A stretch of DNA of 64,000 bases. Source: Myxocyprinus asiaticus (lineage: Eukaryota; Chordata; Actinopteri; Cypriniformes; Catostomidae). The stretch is from assembly GCF_019703515.2 (NCBI RefSeq), contig NC_059379.1, positions 23,983,880 to 24,047,879 on the forward strand. Direction: 5' to 3'. The position numbers were made by a program, and so were the translations under genes. The notes beneath the pieces were generated by a model that did no database searches, was not told where the DNA came from, and saw only the letters and a list, made by a program, of their open reading frames with translations. Shown piece after piece: positions 12,301-25,300 of this stretch; the first letter of the stretch is position 1; each line of letters starts with the position of its first letter.

Positions 12301-13777
12301 AAAGAAAAACAAGAAAGAGTGAGAGGATTAAACGTATATACAACGTACAGAATATTAAAGGCCTTGTGTGGGTTTGTTTACATTTGAATTTTTGCACAGT
12401 TTAATAGTTTTGGCCACTTTGAACATTCAGTCATTCCAAAAACCGTAAGAAAAGATAGAGCACACTAAATCAGAACAGTCAGAAAATCTGTGCCGAGTTT
12501 GGTAGATGTAGCTTCAAACAGTGAATATGGCTGCATACGAAACCAAACGTAGCCATCTTGTTGCCCTAATCAGTTACTGCCCTATTAGAGGCAGCATAAT
12601 GTCACATCGTTGCTGGGATACCAGCAATTGATTATGGCCATCTGGTGTCCACTATATGTTACATGTCTGCTGCTTCATTCAGTCCAACCAAACCACTATG
12701 GTGTAATAATGATCTAGAACAAAATCAAGAGAGTTTTGGTGATAACCAAGTGTATATTTAATAACTACAATACTACTTTCTCACTAGAAATGGAATAAAA
12801 AAAATAAAATAATAATAATAAAAATGTACCTTTATTCACAAATTATCCATCAACTGCCTCTTCGGCCTTTTTTTTTCTCCAGCTCTACTGGCTCAACCAT
12901 TGTGGAACCGCATGCACAGAATTGTGGGATTTTTTTCTATGCTGCCTTCAAAAATCGATCAGGTGAAGGCATTTTAGTTTACAGGATGTGATGCGAACAC
13001 TGGATTCGGACGTGCCTTCATCCCTTCCTACCTCTGTATACAGCCAAGGACAATTTTCTCTCCACGTTGCTAGCAGAAGGAATGGTCGTTTGTTTGTCCT
13101 CCATGTTTCTGCCAATCACAGCTCTCCCTGAGGGGCTCCATCAGTCAGTTTGCTCACATCCTCCTAACAGTCTAGACATCAATGCTGGGACGGTGGAGGG
13201 CAGGGGGCATCTAAGCCACAGTGAGGACCTGACATCTCTCACATTGATAGTTAAATAATCGCAGCTCTTTCATGTTCAGACAATGCTGTTGCACATCAGC
13301 TCCAGGACTGTTTGGTGGCAGAGGACCTCAAAAGGAGGATAAAGGTGGGAGCGCACGGTCCCTGACTGATGTTAGAAAGAGGTCTGGAGAGAGATCAGAG
13401 GAAAAGGGATAAGCACCTGTGCTGTGATGTGCAAGTGTACGGGCTGAAGATATAGTTTATGGGATTGGAGCCAGCACTGACAGCATACGTAACTCAAAGA
13501 CGGCACTCAGTGAGATATACTGACAGGGAGTAATAAAGCAGGCCTGACCCAAACACTACTCTACAGTGTGCTCTCACTCCGGTCCTCTCGTGTACTTCAG
13601 ACAATCAGGCACAGACAAGGGTATTCTTTCTGAAAGAGTCCTTCAATCAACCACCCACAGACACACGCAAACACATCAAACCATACACTTGGGTTACACA
13701 TTCACAGACAGCACAGTTAGAGCTGCATTCCTATGAAAACAATACGGTACTATACTTAAATTTCTCAAAAAGAGCAT
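9376..13777. other. intergenic region downstream of trrap, no gene recognised
   Basis: Holds a 23-A run near 9,617 and a fish dispersed-repeat-like stretch at about 9,880-10,200 with degenerate TTAGGG-like words. A 206-codon plus-strand frame at 10,426-11,046 has no recognisable domain. The rest is AT-rich without support for genes. Confidence 0.4.
10426..11046 (+). other. 206-codon open frame, coding status unknown
   Basis: No domain, signal peptide or membrane segment is visible, and the composition resembles random reading of non-coding DNA. A splice-like unit lies inside it: acceptor cctttcag before 10,453 and donor AAG|GTGAGA after 10,497, enclosing 45 bases in frame. It may be chance or part of an unrecognised transcript. 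Confidence 0.12.
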
Positions 13778-14726
13778 TTTATTAAAACAAAATGCATATT
13801 TACACTGCAGAGATAACTATCCTTAGGTAGGCACAATGTTTTGTACCTTTACAAAATAGAGGGGAATGTATACAAAATGGCTTTAGGTGTATCAGTTTGA
13901 TCCTGTACAAATCGGAAAGGGGGAAAGTTCAAAAGCTGGTACTTGAAGGACATGTTACATCCATCTTATTTGCTATGGATAACAGACAATCAGCTAAATA
14001 TAGAGCTACTCCCATTTTAAGGCTGATAGGTCTTTGCCCTTCCAGAGTATTTTTCAGAAGAAACAAAAACGACGCTTGAGTAGTTTATTTGACAGAAACA
14101 CATGACAGCTTGAAATGACACAAACCCGTAGAAAAGTACACAGTAATTAGGGGATGCAATGCCATTTTTAAATGTACAAAATAAAACATTTAACTTTAAA
14201 AAATGACATACTGACATATAACAACAACGATCAGGATGAACACTGGAACAACGGGTGTTGATTTTTGTAAATTAGATTACTAAATTTAAAAGACAGTCCC
14301 TAAGGCTGCCATCAGTCAGAGAGAAATAGAGGTGGCGAAAAGGAGAAGCTTTATGGGAGTTGCATAAAATCTGTTGTGAAGCCCGGGATAAGGATGTGGA
14401 AACTGTTTTCTTAAAGGCTGTCTTGTACCATCACACTAATTCACCAACAATCATGACAGTCTCAACAAAAGCAACTTCCTTAGCTCATCAGTTTAACTGG
14501 CTTCTTAAGTATCAATTCATTCTTTTTTAAATTAGAGTTTGCACATTGTATCATCCCTTTAAAATGGCTCTACATGTTAACTCAAACCAAAATTCTTAGT
14601 TGTTTTTTTTTTTAAACAAAAATCTGATTTTGACCCTGACATTCAAGCAGTCACGTTCACAGTATTGCATTTCTCTGAGACAAAAATCTGCGGGGGTCCT
14701 CCTTGTGGTGTTCTTTCCATGCCTGT
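13778..14726 (-). other. trrap: probable trrap 3' UTR
   Basis: AT-rich sequence after the trrap stop with no coding signal. Two AATAAA hexamers on the minus strand could end the transcript: one at 14,084-14,089 (about 640 bases past the stop) and one at 13,778-13,783 (about 945 bases past it). Which is used cannot be told from sequence. Confidence 0.4.
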
Positions 14727-15011
14727 CTACAACCATGGGTGCCAGGCGGGGTCCATGCGGCAGAGGTTGTCCAGGCTGTTGGCTGCCGCCACTAGTGTGT
14801 TCACTTTACTCTCTCCACCCTCAAACTGGGCCAAGTTGTGGAGGCGGGTCATGATGGCTGTCACAGCCTTCTGGACCAGAGACACCAGCTGCTGGCTGTC
14901 CATGTTCTCAGGCTGTCCAGCTGGGGACAGAGGCATGGACGTGTCCTCCTGAGTCTTCTTATGCCATGCGATGATCTCGTCTCGAAGAACTGCTTTCAAG
15001 ATGCCATCGAC
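14727..15011 (-). CDS. trrap: trrap last coding exon with FATC tail and stop
   Basis: Ninety-four codons plus TAG, from VDGILKAVLRDEIIA to MDPAWHPWL. The final ~33 residues are the FATC domain, which every PIKK needs for stability. Acceptor ctcag. Separated from the preceding exon by a 143 bp intron. Confidence 0.97.
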   Translation of the reverse strand, partial: VDGILKAVLRDEIIAWHKKTQEDTSMPLSPAGQPENMDSQQLVSLVQKAVTAIMTRLHNLAQFEGGESKVNTLVAAANSLDNLCRMDPAWHPWL

Positions 15012-18000
15012 CTGAGAGAGAGGACACGTAGATTGGCAGGTTAAAAGTGGGTCAAGAGCTATATATACAGCAACAAGCGTCATTTGGATGAAAGAGCTGA
15101 AAGAATAACCCCAAATGCCATCACTGATCATTATTCTTATTCTTTAAAGTCTACCTTGAAATTTGGCTGAGCAAAGCAGCGTGCCACTGCTATCATAGAA
15201 GCCGTGAGGGGTCCGGATACTCCGATGGTGGTCAGGAACTCAGAGATGTTGGGTGTCAGTCTGAAGGGTACGGGCCGGTTGGCATCCAGATCACCAGTGG
15301 CATCATTGATATCGAAGCGGAAGTATGACACATTGAGCTTTCCTGTGTCCTGTTGAGGAAAGTGCACATTAGGATGGTGTTGTCAGTGTTTTAATGCAGG
15401 ACCAAGATGTTACATTGAACATGAAGTGATCCAACACCACTCTTTATATTTCTATGAACTTTATCATTACATTTTTTAACTAATTAATTGCACAGTTTTC
15501 TGTAATAATCGCGCTTAAATTATGGTACACTACAACAAACATTTATCAAATCATTATAAATATATTTACTTTATACTTTGTCTCAAAGACTTGCAAGAAG
15601 TTGGTTAGTCAGCATTTATTTTAATTATTTAATATTTATATGTTAAAATGTTGTTGTTGTTTTTTTGAGTTAGACACATTTTTACAGGTATAAGTCTTTG
15701 ATACAAGTATAAGTACACATGCCATAAAAAAGTGGACATGCTGTAATTAAAATTTAAACCATTTTCCAGTGGAATCTTTTTAATAATAGGATCAAATGGG
15801 GAGATTCAATTCATATCAAATTTTATTGGCAAGAGAAACTTAATTGTACATTGCCAATGCATTATCAGACACTATACATACAGATATAAAACATACTGAA
15901 TGCCGAAGTTTAATCTGCTCAAGTTTAAAATCCCAAAACAATATTTTCTCTGGCTGACGTTCAGTCCCAACTACCTCGCTGCAGCTTACTGAACGTCCTG
16001 GTCCTTCTCATTCTCTATCGCACACATTCGGGGTCTCGCTCGGGTGGTTTCGCTTTTGAAACTGGTTCAGATGAAAGTGTGTGAGCATTTTTGGCCGATG
16101 TGAAAAGATAAGACAGCTTGCCTGTATCTCTTGCACGCCTGGTTCACCAATTGCAGGTGAAGTCTCCATTCTCTGTAAAGTCAATCTGCTCTCGTGTTTA
16201 TTATGAGTCGCCCTTAATGAATAAATGTGCACTGCTCCACACATTTAGTTTCTGTGCTAGGATGTGCAGTTGAGTCCAGCGTGTTCATCCTGAAAAATTT
16301 ACATTTTTGCTACAGAGAGTGGGGAAAAACTTTTGTGAAGTTTCGCCCATTGTAGAAATGTGCCTGGGTTTGATCTTAATCCTAACCATACATGGAGTCT
16401 GTAAGGCTGAGTAGCCTGCCAGAAACAACTCGAGACACCTTTCTCCCATTGCGTGAAGTTTCAGGAAGTAAAAAAAAAAAAAGTGCATTAATTGCGTAAA
16501 TTTTTTTGAATGAGTTAAAAAATATGAAATCAGAAATTAACGTGTTAAATTTCCCAGCCCTAATATTAACATCTGCATTTTGCATGGTTTTCCCTGCTGT
16601 CTGTGACATATTTGGATCACGACCCAGCAGTTGAGAACCACTGGTCACAAATACTCTTTAATACACACTCATTTCATAGCATGTCAAACTCAAAATATGA
16701 TCGTGTCATCCGGAAACTACAATCTGCAGACTTCTAGCTCATGTATCAGAAACTTTCAGAGAGTGGATATCAAGTGGCGCCAAGTTGTTAGTTTCCTTCC
16801 AGTGAAAGAAAGCAGATCAAATCTGGGAAAAGAGCCCGTTTGCTCATGTGGGGCTCGGTGGACCAACATCAGACAACAGCAAATCTATAGCGCTCTGGAA
16901 AACTGGATAGTGTTGTAGACATCCAACCACAAAAATGCGAGGATGTACTGATCCTCCACCTAGTGTGGTCTGTGTCCGCATTTCAATATATGAACAAATA
17001 CAAACCTCCATTTGCCTTCTGATGCCCTTGACGTCGAGCACACATATCATCTCGAGTGCAGCTTTGCCCCAGAGGTTACATGTTCAATGCCAGCGAAGTA
17101 TTACAGAGATAAGACACAAGTGTGCAAGACTGTGTGTGTATTCTCGAGGTGGTCAGAGGATAGATGCGTTACCAAGTTATGCAGAGCATAGTTCGAAAAT
17201 TGTTTATTCACTAAAGAATTTACCATGAGTGTTTAGATTATACATTTTACAAGCCTGATATTTCCAGGTTTTCAATAACAATGGGAATGCTGTAATATGC
17301 TGTTATTTCAACAAGAATACATTCAGATTTAATCCAAGCAAAAAACCCTCAGTGTACATGTTAGACCTCTTAGCACCCTGTATAGGCTCAATCTCAGCCA
17401 AACTCAATATCTAAAGTCAAATGAAAAGCTACTCTGGAAATGATATGCAAGGGAAATGCTTGACGGTTTGTGTGTGAGTGAGAGGTAAAGACAGCACATA
17501 TTTGCTTGTCCTCTCTGCCTGCTGTGGTAATCTCCCAGTGCCTAATGAGATCTGTAGAGTGGAACCGGCAGCAAGGGGGCTTACTATACCCACTTAGCTG
17601 CCCATTCCTCCTCCTGTCAGAAAACTGCAGATTAGTATCAGAGGACGGGGTGCCTGCTTGACAATAATTTCTAATAAAGACTTTCAAATGCACTCTACGG
17701 ACCCACACTGACCCTATCCTGAAGATTGCAGAGCATCTTTAACAATGTAGGAAAAACAAACATACACAGAAGGAGAGGGCCCATCAAAAAGTGTAGCCTG
17801 TACATTTACAGCTACTGTAGACATTAAAATGTGTTTGGTTTAATAAGAAAACAAGATAATCTGTAAATAATAATTATCCCTATTATGTTTCAGTTTTCAG
17901 AAGCTAAATGCCTTGTTTTACCATTTTATATTTTTCTATGAGTCAAAAAAGCAAAGAGAGCTTTAATTTTAATGTTCAGCTCAAGCAAGGAAGCAGATGA

Positions 18001-19090
18001 GGTAAAACAAATATTTTTTAATTGTAATCAGCCTTTTTTCTAATGTCTGAAGGGAAATTATCTATCATTGTAGAGCAACACTTAAGCCAATTGCTGAAGG
18101 GTCCCATCAGTCACAGACACTTCAGAAAAGTTTTCATCATGTATTAGAATGAATACACAACTATTTCTCGGCTTAGAAAATATAAGAGTTAAAAGCATAA
18201 CATCTCAAAAGGAAATTATACTCTGAGGCCCCCAAGTACTATTTAAAGCCAAATGTAGCCCCTGTGCCAAAGACTTTAAACACTCTTCCTTTACAGTATG
18301 ATGACCCAACAAACTGCTTTGGATTTATTGGACGCATGTATATTTGATGAAATGTCAAGTGTCAGGTATGAGATTAGTTCCATGACGTCGAGTCATTCAT
18401 CAGTTACCTGTGCAATCTGCAGCATTTCTGGGTTGAGGCGGTTCAGATGCAGCATGAACTCGGCCAGGCCGATTAGAGCGAGCTGGATGGTGAACATTTT
18501 ACGGAAGGTCCAGTAGTCTGTGGCATTGGGGAAGGTGTGCAGTGCCCACTCCTTCAACATGCTGCGAGGAACCATGTTCCCCTGGACCTCCTTCAGAATG
18601 TCCCGCAGAACCTAAAACACGGGTGAAAAGAGAACGATATTTTAAAATAAAAATAGTATTGGTTGAAACACAACATTAAGGTTCCATTTGTTAACATTAG
18701 TAAATGCATTAGGTATCATGAACAAACATTTAACAATATATTTGTTACATAATTTTTAATCTTTGTTAATGTTAATAAAAATACAATTGTTCATTGTTAG
18801 TTCATAGTGCATTAACTAATAACTAATTTTAAAAATTTATTAGTATGTCCTGAAAGGAACATTAACTAAGATTAATAAAAGCTTAAGTATTGTTCATTGT
18901 TAGTTCATGTTATCTAATGTTGTTAACTAATGTTAACAAAAGGAACCTTATTGTAAATTGTTACCAAATTTTCTTCACTGTGAAGTAGCATTAATGAGGC
19001 AAATTTCACAAAAACATGTCTAGGTCAAATTTCTAATTAATTAAAAAAAAAGTAAAAAAAAAAATTAAAAAAATTAATAAAAAATAAATA

Positions 19091-19166
<76 letters not shown>

Positions 19167-22100
19167 TACTTTTTTTTTACATTTCTATTTGTTCAACTAT
19201 TTGCATAATAATTTAAAAATAAATAGCCATACTTTCTTTGTTTTGATGTTGGGGTGAAATACGACCAGGATAAGATGACAGTTTCGTGAGATTCATCCAG
19301 TTAGGCATCCTACATCTGGGATTAATTTTAACTAATACACTTATTTCTTCAATACCTGATGGCTGGCTTGCGTCCCTCTAGCCTGAATGGTCGCTAGCCT
19401 GTCATAATAGCGGGAGATGGGATTGTCGTGCTCAATGCCCTTCTTTACACAACGCTGTTTGTAGATCTCCACCAGAGACAGAGACGATGGATTGTCCTCC
19501 ACTAACCGCATTTGAGGAGACACTGCCACCACCCTTGGGACTGGAAATAAGAGAACAGGTTTAAAGATGTATTGTACTGATATCTAAAAAGCTGCATGTT
19601 AACCAGCAATCGAACAGCTATTAGCTACACTATGAACTTTATGCAGCTTTTCTGATTCTGATCCACAATTCTGACCATATTCCTTGAAAGCTGTCTTAGA
19701 GATGCTACTGTATTTGGCTGAAATCTAACCTGTCACTTAAAATACCTCTAAATGTTTTCACAGACCTGTACGCCTGTTTATACAATCATTGACTTTACCT
19801 AGTATTTATTTATTAATCTTGTTCATAAAATCAACCCTTTTCACAGAAAACTAAAGATATTTCAGAGAAAACTAACACGTGCCACCCTTGATCTTTGACC
19901 TGAGAGAGTTTCATCTTTAAAGTGTCCATCACCAGAAAGACAATTTAGATCTGCCACCCTCCATCTCCACAGGGACAACAGCAACCTCATTTTTTATTCA
20001 TTCGTATCCTGTACCCTCTCCTTCCTCTACTGTTAACACTACACAGGCTCCACTCTTCTGCTACTTTTCCCCTCAATCTCACCTCTTTCTCTTATCCTCT
20101 ATTCTCCATCTCCCCCAATCTGTCTGAGAGCAACAAGGCCACTCAGTCTGGAACTGAGAGCAAACGGACAGCATTCAAACGGCGCTTCAACAAACCAATA
20201 CTGAGAAACAATTTGAGGTCAGATCTGACTATATGGGCTGCATGGGAATTATAAAATAAATAAAATGTACTTTTGTAAAGACATTCAAACTCAAGCACAA
20301 TTTTTAGCCTTTCATCTATAGGTGAGCTTCAATGGGTGCTGTGCATCCATGGCCGACTAAGCAGACAAGGTTTTGAAATAAATATTGAAATAATTTTGTG
20401 ATATTTTTTGGGGAAAAATGCTTTAGCTCAGTAAATAAAAATGCCATGAACAAGGCCATTTTCCATTTGATATAGACTTAATTCAATATCTGGAGCTAGC
20501 ACCTAACCCAGGCTTTCCCACTTGCACCCACCGACTGATAATACAAGCGCCACACTTCCTTTAGATCAAAAGGTTTTTACAATCATGAGAAATATAAATT
20601 CAGTCAAGTGTGTCCACCGTTTTGACTGGTAGAGTATGATTTATAATTCAAATTTCATAATTTGAAAGTTTATCTCAGTTCATCTATCAATCAAGTGGAA
20701 CGTCCTGTCCCAAAAAGACATGAATTGATCTGTGATCATATCGGGGGAAGGGAAGACTTCTGGTGTGATGTGGACTGACTGCAGTACCTGTAAAGAAGAG
20801 GTGTCTCTTTGTGGTCTCTTTCCTCTTTTCCAGGCAGGGGTTGAGTAGCCTTAAGAGCTGCAGCACACGCTCCTCTCTGCGGGACTCTGTCAGACATGCG
20901 TCATTCATCACCAAGTACGGATAGATCTTCCCATTGTGCCCACGGATGTAGAGACGACGAGCAGCTGTGTTGTGCTTTTGAACAATCTCCACCCTGGGCA
21001 TGAACCTTAGGAGGGAGAGGAATAGACAGATAGAGAGAGACTGGGGTAAGTGATGAAGTAATCACAGAGAATAAAGGTCTCAGCCAGTGTCAGAAATTAA
21101 AGGCCAGTCTATACTTCGACATCGAACCAACGCCATAGGCTGGTGTATCTGCATTGTTCTGTGAGTACACAGCCAAAATGCTAGTGTATTGAGAGAAAAT
21201 GTCTTCATTTCTAAATTAATTATACATTTTATAAACAAAGACGATGTAATTCGTGGACTCAAAAGTATTTATTAAATTATTGTAGCATTAAAAATGACTT
21301 CATAAAAAAGTGTAGTATTTAGATATGGTACATTATTATACATGTTACCTGCCATGCAGAGAGAACATAAATTAGGCATATACTGTATTTTGTTCTTGAG
21401 TTGCTTAAATAATAAATACATATTTTGGTATTTTTTGGCGCTCCGTGCTGAAAATAATTATTCAAATTAATTAATTTGACTACTCACTTGATCAACGCAA
21501 AATAGGTGTGGTTTTAAAACTTAGAAGCTTAGAAACTTGTTTTTTGGTCTTTTGTTGCATTTTGCTTGTAACTTCATGAAACATAAAAATCTAAAACAGA
21601 TGCTCCCAAAAAACGTCCATATACTATGTGACACAATCACAGATCAGTGGATACAATGCATAGATCTTAAAATAATCTTGGAGAAAATGCAACAACGCTA
21701 CCACAGATATCATTTTTTCATCCTGGAGGGTCTCTGGTTATAAAGCGGAGCATAACAGCCGTTTTCATCTGCGTTCACGCGACGATACATTTTTGAAGAG
21801 GTGCACATCAGGATATGGTGTAACTGCTGTAGGTTATGCGTAATTTCGATGCAGAAGTACAAACTGGACTTAAGAGGCAATATATGCCCAGTAGAGATGA
21901 TTTTTAAGGCGCGATTTTGTGCATTGGTTTCTAACCATGTGAAATGTCTTCCAACATGGCTTCTTGACTAGCTTGACCAGCAAGTCTTCCTTGGTCAGCC
22001 AGCATCACCAGAAAAGGCATGCTTGCCAACTGCCTTTTCCAGCTAAGTTTTGCTGGTGAACAGCATGGCTATGCTAAACCACCAGTTAGACCAACATGAA

Positions 22101-22280
22101 ACCACCATAAAGCAGCACAAACCAGCCTGGACCAGCATTTTAATTCATGCTGGTCTAAGCTAGTCATTTCAGCAGGGCTGTCATCATTTTATGTCAAATA
22201 CTTCAACTGAATAAATTCTTTAAAATAATATGATTATTTAGGCCAAGAATAGAACTTTAATAAATACATCACGTGTTACC

Positions 22281-22311
<31 letters not shown>

Positions 22312-25300
22312 TCATTATGGGGGCATTTCTGGCTCCACATTTTGCATTTCAATGGCATTTCTGTCAAAAGTCCTAGTTCATTTCTGACCCCGGTCCCAGC
22401 AGGTGTCTAGCTAAGAACTCCAGGGTGTGGATCAATCAAAAAAACCATTTCGCAATAGCCACCTACGGGTCAAAGTGCCTGTGTATTGATTGATACCTGG
22501 CAATCTTGATGTAATAGTGTGTGGGCTTAGGCATGAGGAACTCTCCCGGGATCTCCACTTCGGCAGTTTGGGCAGAGAAGTTGCTAAGGAAACGACATTT
22601 CTCCTCAATAAGGAAGAACTTGGGCAGCTGCTTGGTCTTGGCTTCCAGGATCTTGATCCATTTCTTCAGCTTTGAGATGAGGTTGTGCAGCTTCATGGAG
22701 CCTGGAACGCTAAAGTCAAAATCTGTGTGCGGAAAGAGTGACAGGAAATGGTAAGAGATATGAGGAATAGATAGGTGGCTGAAAAGAGATGATATAATAA
22801 AAAGATGTATAAAAGTTGCAGAACATGTGGAAAAAGGTACGATGTTGTGTGTACACCAGAACTGGTAGAGAAATTAAGAGACAATTTTATCACTGGATCA
22901 GAGAACAGAAGTGGTGCACTTCCTTCCAGGTTCTCCATGCGATGGATAACATCAAGGTTCATAAGGGGAAAAACTGATTAATTGCTCAATGCAACTTCTA
23001 AATGACACTGCGCATTAACTTGGAGAGCAGACACAAAAGATTTGGTCGAAATTCAAGCCATGTCCCCAATTTTACAGACAACCTCCGGGCCAAAACGTCT
23101 TTATCAAACAGGCTAAAAGCTACTCCACTTTCATACTTCTGTTGTTCCACATTAATAAAACCACATTGCACAAAATGGGGACAGGCTTTCCATTTAATTT
23201 TTCTTTCTTTTAATAATAAGCAATAAGGTATGAGGAGCTGTGCTATATATTGTGAACATAGCCACAGCTGAAGGACATTGTTGGGCACAAGCTGTCCAGT
23301 TGTGACTTTATTCGCAATATTGCCCAGCTGTGAGTGCCTTATTGCTTTTACCAGTTACAAGAAAGTTAACAAAATTAACTTTCATTAATTAAGCAAATTT
23401 ATTAAATGCCTTCCACCAGAAATTACTATAGTCCCTGGCATGTAAACAATAACCGAACATATTCTGATGATGCTGTCCAATGACAAATGGCCAACCAATC
23501 AGCATCTAGAACCAGAACTTCCCGTTTTAAAATTATATCATGTATTTTGGCTCAGCTGGAATGCTCTATTGACCAATCTGCACTCAGGACACTAATGATT
23601 CGTTTTATAAAAAATGTTTTTAAGATTTGTTTGGAGAGACTTTAATTCAAAAACCTCTTTTAAGCTGCCACTCATTTCAGGGTAAAGCCAGTAAGACGTG
23701 GTAGCATAATGATGGGCCATTAAAGAACTGTCACTGCCCGGGTGACACTTGTAATAATGTCAATGTCTTGTGTGACATTTCGATTAGCAGTGAACTGCCA
23801 TAAGCATTACAGCTGCCGCCAATTTCCACACCCTGAATCAGATGATGCCTTACAGAATCAGACACACTATGTAATCTTGGCCTTTCTGACTCGTTCTGGA
23901 GAGACTTGAAGACTGTTTAGGTGCTTAATGAGCAGTGAGCATTATGAAAGAGATTTCACTTGAAATGCACAGCTACACTCAGCGGTCGACTTGGTGTATT
24001 CAATTTAGAATAAAAAATTAACAGACAATCCCCCGCATTGCTTGTGCCCCGAAGTGAAGAGTTTTTCAGATAACACTGCTCATAAGCACCTCCTTGGCAG
24101 CACAAGTTCTGTTCTGATAAATGTAGCACCTTTGTTGGCAGTTTTTTTTGTGCAAGTGTGAAGTGCTGTCACACTGACTTGGGATCAGCTTAGCTCATGG
24201 GGGATTTAAGCTTCCCACTGCTGTGGAAAACAAAGTCTCTGCTCTCTGACCTGTGAATGAGATACACTGGAGGCGGAAGTTTTCTGCACCTAATAATGCT
24301 CGGACAGTGGAAGTGGCCAAGCGCATAGTACATAGCACATAGCAATAAAAAGCAATATTTAGTGCCATATATTTTTACATAAACATTTTAATTTATGGAA
24401 AACGACAAATGGAGACTTCCGTGAATGTTTTTGAGCGATGATGCAAATTAATCACTGAATCAGAGTTTTGAATCAATTCATTTAAACTGACATTTTGAAC
24501 TGATTCACATAAATGAATTGAACTTGCCACACATATTAAAACATCAACACACTCATACTCATGAGTCGATAATGCAAAAAAAGATTTCAAAAGAACAGAG
24601 ACTAACAGATAATAAACAAATATTTTGAAATGCCATTAATCTGCTAAACAATAAAACATGCACATGGCGTGCATCTGATTGGATTATAGGATTCTTAAAT
24701 GAATATTTCGGGTTTAATACAAGTTAAGCTCAATCGAGGACATTTGTGGCATTATGTTGATTGCCACAAAAATGTATTTCGACTCGTCCCTCCTTTTCTG
24801 TAAAAAAGGAAAAATAGTGTTACATTGAGGCACTTACAATGGAAGTGAATGGGACCAATTTTTGTAGGGTTTAAAAAGGCAGAAATGTGGAGCTTATTGG
24901 TTTATAAAAGCACTTCCATTGTGGCTATACTTTTGAAATAGTGAGTGTTTTAATGTTAAAAAAATTGGCCCCCATTCACTTCCATTCCACTTCCATAAGT
25001 GCCTCAATGTAACCCAGATTTTTGCTTTTTTTTTTAAAGGAGGGACAAGTCAAAATTTATTTTTGTAGTAATGAATATTATGCCACAAATGCTGTCAATT
25101 GAGCTTAACTTGTATTGAACCCAGAATATTCCTTTAACAAATGGTGTGTACTGCAGTGTGTTTGTTTGAACATGTGCAAGTAAACCAGCATTTCCAACAG
25201 TGGGGAACAGAGAGCTTGGAGGAGAAACATCACAGGAAAGGGAGGACAATGACACAGAGAACAAAAGGCGCTGTTTGCTTTGCTGATTCCCCTCCAAAAA

